A stretch of DNA of 64,000 nt from AP-15 sp963789025 (GTDB taxonomy: Bacteria > Pseudomonadota > Alphaproteobacteria > ATCC43930 > CGMCC-115725): positions 806,001 through 870,000 of the forward strand of contig CAWBIT010000003.1 of NCBI GenBank assembly GCA_963789025.1. Direction: 5' to 3'. The notes below the pieces were generated by a model. That model did not search any database, was not told the DNA's origin, and worked only from the letters and a program-made list of their open reading frames with translations. The translations under genes were made by a program, and so were the position numbers. Shown in pieces: positions 7,848-14,801 of the stretch; position 1 is the stretch's first letter, and each line of letters starts with the position of its first letter.

Positions 7848-8846
7848 ATGCTGCAGACCACCGACCCCACCCCCCGGATTACCACGCCCTTTCCTGAGCT
7901 TTATAAGCGCGTCGAGCGGCACATCCCGCCGTTCGAATGGTCTATCCTGGCCGACGACATCGCGGCTATTTTCAAGCTCAAGAAGGAGCGGAACGCGGTC
8001 GTCCTGGCACACAATTACCAGACCCCGGACATTTTCCACACCGTCGGCGATATCGTCGGCGACAGCTTGGCGTTGGCGCGCGAGGCGGCGCGCACCGATG
8101 CCGATGTGATCGTGCTCGCGGGCGTGCATTTCATGGCCGAGACCGCCAAGCTGTTGAACCCGGCAAAGACCGTGCTTATTCCGGACCTCGAAGCCGGCTG
8201 CTCGCTCGCCGCATCGATCACGGCAGCCGATATCAAACTGCTGCGGCAACGCCATCCGGGCGTGCCGATCGTGACCTATGTCAATACCTCGGCGGCGGTG
8301 AAGGCCGAATCCGACGTTTGCTGCACCTCGAGCAACGCGAAGAAGATCGTCGAGTCGCTCGGGGTGCCTCGCGTGATCATGCTGCCGGACGAGTATTTGG
8401 CCCGCAACACGGCGGCCCTGACCAAGGTCGAGATCATCGCCTGGAAAGGTCACTGCGAGGTGCATGAGCGCTTCACTCCGGAGGACATCAGAAGCCTGCG
8501 CGAGAGCCATCCCGGGATAACCGTGCTAGCGCACCCGGAATGCCCGCCCGAGGTCATTGCCGAGTGCGATTTCACCGGCTCGACCGCGGCGATGGCCGAT
8601 TATGTCGGCAAGGAGCGGCCGGCGCGCGTCGTGCTGCTGACCGAGTGCTCGATGAGCGACAACGTCGCATTGCAGTATCCCGACCTCGACTTCGTGCGGC
8701 CCTGCAATCTGTGCCCGCACATGAAGCGCATCACCTTGCCGAAGATCCGGCATTCGCTCGAAACCATGACCCACGAGGTCACCGTCGATCCCGCCATCGC
8801 CGAGCGGGCGCGCCATGCGGTCGAACGCATGCTGGCGCTGGGGTGA
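7848..8846 (+). CDS. nadA: quinolinate synthase A
   Basis: Condenses iminoaspartate with dihydroxyacetone phosphate to quinolinate in de novo NAD synthesis, using an oxygen-sensitive 4Fe-4S cluster. The product is 332 residues. Conserved stretches are LAHNYQTPDIF, MAETAKLLNP and TGSTAAM. The cluster cysteines are expected in EAGCSLA, HPECPPE and CNLCPHM. The start at 7848 has AAAGGAG seven bases upstream; an in-frame ATG at 7815 also has a purine-rich site but lies inside the palindrome. nadC follows after 19 bases. nadB (L-aspartate oxidase), often part of this operon, is absent here. Confidence 0.95.
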   Translation: MLQTTDPTPRITTPFPELYKRVERHIPPFEWSILADDIAAIFKLKKERNAVVLAHNYQTPDIFHTVGDIVGDSLALAREAARTDADVIVLAGVHFMAETAKLLNPAKTVLIPDLEAGCSLAASITAADIKLLRQRHPGVPIVTYVNTSAAVKAESDVCCTSSNAKKIVESLGVPRVIMLPDEYLARNTAALTKVEIIAWKGHCEVHERFTPEDIRSLRESHPGITVLAHPECPPEVIAECDFTGSTAAMADYVGKERPARVVLLTECSMSDNVALQYPDLDFVRPCNLCPHMKRITLPKIRHSLETMTHEVTVDPAIAERARHAVERMLALG

Positions 8847-8865
8847 GACGAGGGGAGGGCCGGTG

Positions 8866-9699
8866 ATGCGGCTGATCATCGAGCCGATCGTGCGAGCCGC
8901 ATTGCTCGAGGATCTGGGCCGGGCCGGCGATATCACGACCGAGGCGATCGTGCCGGAAGGGGCCGAGGTCGACGCAGTCATCGCGGCGCGCCAACCGGGT
9001 ATCCTCGCTGGCCTCGATGCGGCGCTGCTCGCCTTTGAGCTGATCGACCCGGCACTGCACATCGAACGGCTGTGTGATGACGGCGCCCGGATCTCGCGCG
9101 GCGAGATCGTCGCGCGGATCAATGGCCGAGCGCGGGGCGTGCTCGGCGCGGAGCGCACCGCGCTCAACCTTTTGTCGCGGATGTCGGGGGTCGCGACGGC
9201 GACGCGGGCGCTCGCCGACGCGATTGCCGGCAGCAAGGCAAAGATCGTCTGCACCCGCAAGACGACCCCGGGCCTGCGCACGCTCGAAAAAGAGGCGGTC
9301 CGGCTCGGCGGCGGCGCGAACCACCGTTTCGGTCTCGATGACGCGATGCTGATCAAGGACAACCACATCGCCCTGGCGGGCGGCGTGCGGCGGGCGCTCG
9401 AACGCGCCAAACGCCATGCCGGCCATCTGGTCAAGATCGAGCTCGAGGTCGACACGCTCGACCAGCTCGCCGAGGCGCTGGCGGTCGGAGTCGATGCCGT
9501 GCTGCTCGACAACATGACGCCGGAAACGATGCGCCGGGCCGTGGCCATGGTAGACGGCCGGGCGATTACCGAAGCCTCCGGGCGGATCAATCTCGAAACC
9601 GCCCCAGCGGTCGCCGCAACCGGCGTCGATCTGATCTCCTGCGGCTGGATCACTCACAGCGCGCCGCTACTCGATCTCGGTCTCGACATCGCCGGCTGA
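8866..9699 (+). CDS. nadC: nicotinate-nucleotide diphosphorylase (carboxylating)
   Basis: Quinolinate phosphoribosyltransferase: converts quinolinate and PRPP to nicotinate mononucleotide and CO2. The product is 277 residues when started at the ATG at 8866, which has a GGGGAGGG site. Family motifs are GERTALNLLSRMSG-like (GAERTALNLLSRMSG), CTRKTTPGLRTLEK, GGGANHRFGLDDAMLIKDNH and DAVLLDNMTPE. The C-terminus has the usual GVDLISCGWITHS. It is transcribed with nadA, 19 bases upstream, so both are likely under the same control. It is convergent with the SDR gene. Confidence 0.95.
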   Translation: MRLIIEPIVRAALLEDLGRAGDITTEAIVPEGAEVDAVIAARQPGILAGLDAALLAFELIDPALHIERLCDDGARISRGEIVARINGRARGVLGAERTALNLLSRMSGVATATRALADAIAGSKAKIVCTRKTTPGLRTLEKEAVRLGGGANHRFGLDDAMLIKDNHIALAGGVRRALERAKRHAGHLVKIELEVDTLDQLAEALAVGVDAVLLDNMTPETMRRAVAMVDGRAITEASGRINLETAPAVAATGVDLISCGWITHSAPLLDLGLDIAG

Positions 9700-9720
9700 C
9701 ACTGCGGCCCGGCCGGCGGG

Positions 9721-10473
9721 TCATGTAGCGAGAGAACCGCCGTCCACGTAGAGCTCGGCGCCGGTGATGTAGGAGGCTTCGTCGGACGCCAGGAACAAGA
9801 CAGCATTGGCGACCTCCTCGACCCGGCCGGCGCGCCGCATCGGCACGTGCTGCAGCATCTTGGCGCGGATTTCGGGGTCGGCGGTACGTCCGGACGAGCG
9901 CATCGGCGGCATCAGCCCGGGGTGTACGGAGTTGACGCGGATGTTGTCCGGCCCGTGCTGCACCGCCGCCGCCTTGGTCAAAGTGCGGACTGCCCCTTTC
10001 GAGGCGTTGTAGCCGACATGGATGCCCTGCTGGCCGGTGATGCCGGAAATCGAGGAGATGTTGACGATCGAGCCGCCGCCAGCCGCCTTCATCAGCGGGA
10101 TCGCGAATTTCATGCCGAGAAAGACGCCGCGCGCATTGACCGACATAATCCGGTCCCACGCCGCGGTGTCGAACAGATCTTCGACGGCGCTGCCGGAGAG
10201 GCCGGCATCGTTGACGAGAATGTCGAGCTTGCCGAACTCGGCGACCGTGGCATCGACGGCCGCCTTCCACTCAGTCTCGCTGGTCACGTCGAGATGGCGG
10301 AACATCGCCGCCCCGTTGGCCTGTGTAATCTCGGCGACGACCTTGTTGCCCTCCTCGTCGAGCACGTCGGCGACGGCGACTTTGGCCCTCTCGCGGGCAA
10401 AGATCCGCGCCATGCTGGCGCCCATGCCGGAGGCCCCTCCGGTAATCAGCGCAACCTTGTCTTCCAGTCTCAT
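9721..10473 (-). CDS. SDR-family NAD(P)-dependent oxidoreductase
   Basis: 250-residue classical short-chain dehydrogenase. The cofactor motif TGGASGMG (about residues 11-18) is followed by the adenine-pocket aspartate in VAVADVLDEEG, the VNDAG (NNAG-type) motif, the catalytic serine in ISSISG and YNASK. Asp in the second strand suggests NAD preference. It is most like hydroxysteroid or cyclohexanol dehydrogenase types, but the substrate is unknown. The ATG at 10473 has a GGGAGG site. The repeat at 10510-10618 separates it from the amidase gene upstream. Confidence 0.9.
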   Translation of the reverse strand: MRLEDKVALITGGASGMGASMARIFARERAKVAVADVLDEEGNKVVAEITQANGAAMFRHLDVTSETEWKAAVDATVAEFGKLDILVNDAGLSGSAVEDLFDTAAWDRIMSVNARGVFLGMKFAIPLMKAAGGGSIVNISSISGITGQQGIHVGYNASKGAVRTLTKAAAVQHGPDNIRVNSVHPGLMPPMRSSGRTADPEIRAKMLQHVPMRRAGRVEEVANAVLFLASDEASYITGAELYVDGGSLAT

Positions 10474-10509
10474 TTGTTCCCTCCCGACTAAACTGCATTG
10501 ATATCGTGC

Positions 10510-10618
10510 GTGCTTCGAGACGCGCCTGGGCGCTCCTCAGCATGAGGCACATCGCTCATAGCATGAAGAAAATTTCCTCATCCTGAGGAGGCCGCGAGGC
10601 GGCCGTCTCGAAGGACCC
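10510..10618. repeat. dispersed inverted repeat, family A copy 1
   Basis: Begins GTGCTTCGAGACGCG, contains CCTCAGCATGAGG and CCTCATCCTGAGGAGG, and ends CGTCTCGAAGGAC, so the whole element is a long imperfect inverted repeat of about 110 bases. Related copies lie at 14131-14256 and 44842-44957. It separates the amidase from the SDR gene. Confidence 0.8.
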
Positions 10619-10630
10619 ACGGAATAACAG

Positions 10631-11959
10631 CTAAACGACGGCGATCTGCCCTCGCAGCTCTCCGGTGAACAGGTTTTTCGGGATCATTGCGTGCACCCCG
10701 CGGACGATGTCGACGACCTGAGTCACCCGGAAGCTCACCGCGATGCTGCACAACGCATAAGCGTCGTGCGGGGTCAGCTTGGCGCGGGTCGAGAGAAACT
10801 CGATGGCGTTGCGCGCCGCCAGGTTCATCGCCGTATTGAGATCCTTGTCGAGACCCACGGTGATCCAGTGGGTTGCCGTCTCGGCGACCGGCCACTGAAA
10901 CTTCTTTTGCTTGTGCAGGAAGATTTGGATCAGCACCTCCTGCATCCGGGTTTCGAGGGCGGTGAGGCTGATTTCACCGTCGCCTTGTACGGCATGCGAG
11001 TCGCCAGTGTAGATCAGACCGCCCGGCTGCCAGACCGGCAGGTACAGTGTTGAGCCTTCCGCCAGCTCGCGCAGATCGAGATTGCCGCCATGCGGGCCGG
11101 GCGGCACCGAGTTCGTTACCCCCGGGCTGAGCGGTGGGAAAAAGCCGTCGGGCGGCGCGACACCCAAGGTTCCCTGAAACGGCGTCAAAGGAATATTGAT
11201 GTCGGGCGCAAACTTGCCCTGCATCGCCGTCAGGTCGAGATCGACGTATTTGATCTGTCCCTGCGCAAAATCCTGCGGCAACAGCCCGGTACCCAGCGAG
11301 GCCGGGTTGTTGAACACCGCACCCCAATTTACCGGGTGCAACCGCTTGTAGCGAACCTCGACCACATCGCCCGGCTCGGCGCCTTTGACGGCAATGGGGC
11401 CGATGATCGAATGCGGTCCGCGGCCGGGATTGCCGGTGCGCAATTCTGCGAGACGGCTGATCGGAACCCCCGGCTCCAGCTCGTTCAGGAAGTGCGACCA
11501 GGTGTTCGGAAAGCTGATCGAGTCACCGGAATCGATAGTCAAAATCGGCGGCAGGGTCGCATCGAACACACCGAGCCGCACCGTCTCTTTGTTGGAGTCG
11601 ACGACATGGACGCGGCCGCTGCTCCCGGTCGTGGTCGGGGCCGTATCCCCGGCGCCGGCCGCCAGAGCGAGCTTGCCGAACCAGGGTCCGACCACTGCGA
11701 GCGCGCTCATGAAGCTGCTCGCCCGCAGCAACTGGCGCCGCGCCCGCCCCCGTGCGCTCAAAAACCCGTCCAGCCGCTCCTGCTCGACCTTGTCCAAGTG
11801 CAGGAGCCGATCCGCAGCCCGTTTATCGAACGCTCCGTCCTTGATGTCCTCGCGAACCACCCCGGTGCCCTTCTCGTCACCGCAGCCGAAGAGGCCGCCG
11901 CAATCGTGATTATGCGCCGGCGCCTCTCCTTCGCGCCGATGATCATGCTGGTGCGCCAT
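10631..11959 (-). CDS. acetamidase/formamidase family amidase with His/Cys-rich N-terminus
   Basis: Hydrolase of the FmdA/AmdA family, which releases ammonia from formamide or acetamide. The family core runs from about residue 110 (HVVDSNKETVRLGVFD), through FLNELEPG, GPIAVKGAEPGDVVEVR, PGPHGGNLDLRELAEGS and IYTGDSHAVQGDGEIS. Ahead of it is an unusual segment: a His/Cys-rich stretch (MAHQHDHRREGE, HNHDCGGLFGCGDE) and then an RRQLLRASS segment with a hydrophobic run near residues 74-100, resembling a displaced twin-arginine signal. The start at 11959 has AGGGG at good spacing. The frame stays open upstream only because it runs into the tail of a decayed neighbouring gene. Confidence 0.82.
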   Translation of the reverse strand: MAHQHDHRREGEAPAHNHDCGGLFGCGDEKGTGVVREDIKDGAFDKRAADRLLHLDKVEQERLDGFLSARGRARRQLLRASSFMSALAVVGPWFGKLALAAGAGDTAPTTTGSSGRVHVVDSNKETVRLGVFDATLPPILTIDSGDSISFPNTWSHFLNELEPGVPISRLAELRTGNPGRGPHSIIGPIAVKGAEPGDVVEVRYKRLHPVNWGAVFNNPASLGTGLLPQDFAQGQIKYVDLDLTAMQGKFAPDINIPLTPFQGTLGVAPPDGFFPPLSPGVTNSVPPGPHGGNLDLRELAEGSTLYLPVWQPGGLIYTGDSHAVQGDGEISLTALETRMQEVLIQIFLHKQKKFQWPVAETATHWITVGLDKDLNTAMNLAARNAIEFLSTRAKLTPHDAYALCSIAVSFRVTQVVDIVRGVHAMIPKNLFTGELRGQIAVV

Positions 11960-12059
11960 GCTAGCCCCTATGGTCGTCTCCGCCATCCCTTCGCGAATGA
12001 TCGCAAAAAGCATGCCGTCCTGCCAATGGCATGACCGCGACTTGCAATCTAGCATTGAG

Positions 12060-12655
12060 CCAATTGTTTCACGTTGCTGCACCTGCAGCAAATCAGCTGC
12101 AAACACTCGCCTATCGGTTGTTGAGCCAGGGCGACCCAACTCTGCAATGCGGGCTGCAGCACGCGCTTTGGATGCGTCTTCGAGTCCCTGCAGGCGCCGG
12201 TCGAAATCGCTGGCATCGATAGCGCGGACAAGGTGTCGACCACCGCCGCGATCCTCTCCGCCTCGCCTGGCGTGATCGCACCATTGGCCACCGCCGAGGT
12301 GACCGCCTTCATCGCCGCGGCAATATCGTGGGCCTTCAAGCCCACGGGCTTTGTCTCGTGGGGGCGCTCTCGATCGGCGGCAATGCGAATCTTAACGCGC
12401 GCTCGCGGCAAGGCGGCAGGATCCGTTCGAGACAAAGCCGCATCGCAGTCGGGTCGCCGACGAGAGCGAGCTCGACCGCCCTGCGCGTCAGCGCCTCCGA
12501 TGCGCCCGACAGCAATGCCGCCGCGGCAAGCGTCGCCTTTTGTGCGAGCCGGTCTGTCGCGCGGCAGAATTGCCCGACCGCTCCTTCTCATACGGCCGCC
12601 CCACGGTCGTCCCGTGCCCCTGTTCCTCCTGTTTTATCAGGTTCAGATCAGGCAT
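12060..12655 (-). pseudogene. frameshifted DUF5681-type protein gene
   Basis: Reading leftward from about 12655, four frames together spell one DUF5681-like protein. Segments in order are GRPYEKERSGNSAARQTGS, then KATLAAAALLSGASEALTRR...GDPTAMRLCLERILPP...ALRFALPPIESA, then AHDIAAAMKAVTSAVANGAITPGEAERIAAVVDTL, then VRAIDASDFDRRLQGLEDA. Shifts fall near 12550, 12350 and 12230. The second coincides with a small palindrome (12328-12363). The last segment continues in frame into the amidase gene, which explains that gene's long upstream open frame. The order of segments matches the family's usual layout; function of the family is unknown. Confidence 0.8.
12328..12363. repeat. small palindrome CGTGGGCCTTCAAGCCCACG inside the DUF5681 relic
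   Basis: A 20-base palindrome followed about 12 bases later by a second CGTGGG. A near-identical element, including the trailing CGTGGG, occurs at 33898-33935. Its position at a frame break in the relic suggests that its arrival caused that frameshift. Confidence 0.6.
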
Positions 12656-12770
12656 CCGCAACACCTTCAATCACAATCTCGCACCCGCCTACGGGCTCGA
12701 AGCTGGGAGTCTACAATGCGATTGTGGTAATTACGAGATGGTCTATGCCTTTGCCGCAGGGGGTCGAACG

Positions 12771-12834
12771 ACGATGTGGAGGCAGAATGCGCTACGCTTT
12801 TCCGCCCTACACTTTTCCGCCTACGCTTGCTGTT
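12771..12834. repeat. REP-like fragment left of the HEPN-motif gene
   Basis: Contains GATGTGGAGGCAGAATGCGC then GCTTTTCCGCCCTAC and CTTTTCCGCCTACGCTTGC. The same words recur at 13420-13455, 14066-14097 and 14283-14325 around the decayed REP-associated transposase. It ends at the stop codon of the HEPN-motif gene. Confidence 0.6.
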
Positions 12835-13246
12835 AAACGATACCCCACGCCTTGAGCTCACGCTCAATGTTATCGACGAATCGAAGGCAATCGGTTTTCC
12901 CGTGAGGTTTTGCGTCGTGCGCGACTTCATTTCGGGCAACTCTACCTGTTTCGACCGCAGCGTAATCCACCCATGGAAGGTGCGCGCGGGAAGCATTCAT
13001 TTTTGCGCCAAGCATGGGCCTTCCTCCGGGACTCGGAAACGTGCCTTGATCCATTAGCGCATCAAATACCTGATCCAAGACCGCATAAGCTAACACGAAA
13101 GGAAGATTATATATTTCTTCGAGAGGCGTCCCATTTATAAATACTCCCGGTGCTACTATAGCTTGACGGTGACTACCGCGACACAAGGAGCGAACTGCCG
13201 CCCACTGTTGGACAATGTCTCCTCGGATTGTCGGATCATTTATCAT
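12833..13246 (-). CDS. hypothetical protein with HEPN-like Rx4H motif
   Basis: 137-residue protein of unknown function. The start at 13246 is chosen because GGAGG lies eight bases upstream; a nearer-5' ATG at 13261 lacks a site. The C-terminal half is predicted helical and contains GRVARNEVAHDAK, with Arg105-Asn106-x3-His110, the R-polar-x3-H signature of HEPN nucleases. The middle contains EEIYNLPFVLAYAVLDQVFDAL. No antitoxin-like partner is obvious. It sits between REP-like fragments in the decayed 12-14 kb island and is the only frame there that is still intact over its length. The HEPN reading is inference from one motif plus helical content. Confidence 0.6.
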   Translation of the reverse strand: MINDPTIRGDIVQQWAAVRSLCRGSHRQAIVAPGVFINGTPLEEIYNLPFVLAYAVLDQVFDALMDQGTFPSPGGRPMLGAKMNASRAHLPWVDYAAVETGRVARNEVAHDAKPHGKTDCLRFVDNIERELKAWGIV

Positions 13247-13419
13247 GTCGTGAGCCTCCATGTTAGACCGCTGCCAGCGCAGCCGTCCTTGCCATGCTTT
13301 GCCGCATCAGTTAGCACTAAAAAGATTTCCCTCGCCTACAATTTGCAAACGAAAATCGACGCTTGTCGGGTCTTCCGGCAACACCCCGATCAGGTCGTCG
13401 CCTATAGGTGCTCCACCAG

Positions 13420-13455
13420 CAAGCGTAGGGCGGAAAAGTGGAGTGCATTCCGCCG
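13420..13455. repeat. REP-like fragment next to the transposase relic
   Basis: GCGTAGGGCGGAAAAGTGGA followed by GTGCATTCCGCCGC, matching in reverse the words at 12771-12834. It lies about 30 bases before the start codon of the decayed REP-associated transposase. Confidence 0.6.
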
Positions 13456-13482
13456 CTCCGAAAGCTCGGGCATACTGCCGAT

Positions 13483-14011
13483 ATGCCGGACTATCGGCGC
13501 AATCGGGTTCCGGGCGGAACCTTCTTTAAAGGTGGACCTGCGCGACCCCCGTTCGGATCTTGGTGACGCAAATAGACATATTGCGCAACGCGGTTCGCCG
13601 GATGCGCGCCGCACGCCCTTTCGCATCGGCGCCTGGGTTGTCCTCCCCGATCATATGCATTGCCTGTGGACCTTGCCACAAGGCGATGCCGGCTTCCCCG
13701 GTCGGTGGCGCGCAATCAAAACCGCATTTGTGCAGTGTTTGCCTACCGGCAAGTCACGATCACCGGTGATGACCAGCCGCGGCGAACGGGGCATTTGGCA
13801 GCGTCGGTATTGGGAGCACACGATACGCGACGATCCGGACTTTGCGGCTCACACGGACTAGACGCATTTCAACCCGGTGAAACACGGTCTCGTGGAGCAC
13901 CCGGCGGATTGGCCGCATTCGTCGTTTCGTCGGTGCGTAGACGGCGGACTGTATCCCGACGGGTGGCGAGGCGGCAGTGATAAACCGCAAGCGACAGGCG
14001 AGCGGCTTTGA
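13483..14011 (+). pseudogene. REP-associated tyrosine transposase (Y1_Tnp), frameshifted
   Basis: The product can be reassembled from three frames: MPDYRRNRVPGGTFF from 13483; KVDLRDPRSDL; then VTQIDILRNAVRRMRAARPF; then FRIGAWVVLPDHMHCLWTLP through RGIWQRRYWEHTIRDDPDFAAHTD. An in-frame TAG at 13859-13861 follows, and then THFNPVKHGLVEHPADWPHSSFRRC to a TGA at 14009. The HUH motif DHMHCLW is intact. Frame breaks lie near 13528, 13562 and 13620, so the enzyme cannot be made whole. REP-like fragments flank it, as expected for this family, which moves REP palindromes rather than itself. Confidence 0.85.
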
Positions 14012-14065
14012 GATCCGGGCGCGGGGACAGGCGGAGGGATAGGGCAGCGACTGGAGGACGAAGGT

Positions 14066-14097
14066 CGAACGACGATGTGGAGGCGGAATGCGCTGCG
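14066..14097. repeat. REP-like fragment right of the transposase relic
   Basis: ACGACGATGTGGAGGCGGAA followed by TGCGCTGCG, near-identical to the word at 12771 (ACGATGTGGAGGCAGAATGC). It lies about 55 bases after the relic's stop codon. Confidence 0.6.
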
Positions 14098-14130
14098 CGG
14101 CTGGGCAAGAAAGCGCTGCATCGGGTGCAG

Positions 14131-14256
14131 TGCGTGCTTCGAGATGCGCCCCTGCTGCGCCGGGTCGCTCCTCAGCATGAGGATATGTTGTTGATCGCAT
14201 TAAGAAAAACACCTCATCCTGAGGTGCCTCGCGAAGCGAGGCCTCGAAGGACGCAC
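14131..14256. repeat. dispersed inverted repeat, family A copy 2
   Basis: Begins TGCGTGCTTCGAGATGCGCC, contains CCTCAGCATGAGG and CCTCATCCTGAGGTG, ends GGCCTCGAAGGACGCAC. Same architecture as 10510-10618 and 44842-44957. With the REP-like fragments it fills the gene-free stretch 14012-14366; I see nothing else there. Confidence 0.8.
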
Positions 14257-14282
14257 GACATTCTTCCAGCCCTACGGCAATC

Positions 14283-14325
14283 TTGCCCAGCCTCTACGCT
14301 GTTCCGCCCTACGCTTGCTCCTAAC
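14283..14325. repeat. REP-like fragment
   Basis: TCTACGCTGTTCCGCCCTAC followed by GCTTGCTCC, matching the right part of the 12771-12834 element. It closes the REP-rich island on the right. Confidence 0.5.
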
Positions 14326-14366
14326 GAGCCGGTCATCGGAGATCATAGCAATGCGAACCCGGCCTT

Positions 14367-14780
14367 TCAGTCGCCCGCAGCCTCGATCGGCTTGAGGGCA
14401 TTCAATGCGTCTTCAGTGTATCCAATAACACCGTTCCAATAATCGATCAATACCTGTTCATTGATGTCGATCCATTGCCGCAGAAGCGCCAAATCGTGTG
14501 GATCGAGCCTGCCTCTTACTATCCGGACCGAGGGACGGAGGGCGACAGTGACCATCTCGGAGGGTCGAACCCTCGGAACGCGGGCGACTTTGACCCGGAC
14601 ATCGTGCCTCGCACCGCCTCTTTGCGAAATGAACACGACGAACGGCAGCCCGGTGCGCTCGGGCCGCAAATTAGCCATTTCGTAGGTGGCCTGGCCTTCA
14701 GGCTCGGGATTGGCACGACGGGGTTTCGCCGAAACTTTTTCGCGGGTCGTCGAGGTGACTTCTTTGGCGCGCAATTTCAA
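14367..14780 (-). CDS. conserved hypothetical small protein
   Basis: 137 residues from a TTG at 14780, or about 102 from an ATG at 14675 (MANLRPERTGLPF). I recognise no named domain. The C-terminal two thirds look conserved: LPFVVFISQRGGARHDVRVKVAR, VTVALRPSVRIVRG, LRQWIDINEQVLIDYWNG and YTEDALNAL. The N-terminus is Lys/Arg/Pro-rich. It follows the GH63 gene by about 20 bases on the same strand, so may be co-transcribed. GGAG lies only two bases before the TTG, so the start is unsure. Confidence 0.6.
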   Translation of the reverse strand: MKLRAKEVTSTTREKVSAKPRRANPEPEGQATYEMANLRPERTGLPFVVFISQRGGARHDVRVKVARVPRVRPSEMVTVALRPSVRIVRGRLDPHDLALLRQWIDINEQVLIDYWNGVIGYTEDALNALKPIEAAGD

Positions 14781-14801
14781 ATCTCCGGGACAGCAAGAAC
14801 A

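Noticed and set aside
12049..12591. 180-residue minus-strand frame as an intact protein
   Set aside because: Only about 40 central residues match DUF5681; flanking parts are out of frame. It is one of four frames of the same dead gene.
13163..13861. 232-residue plus-strand frame as an intact gene
   Set aside because: Only its second half matches the REP-associated transposase; the first half is out of frame and partly antisense to the HEPN-motif gene. It is part of a frameshifted relic.
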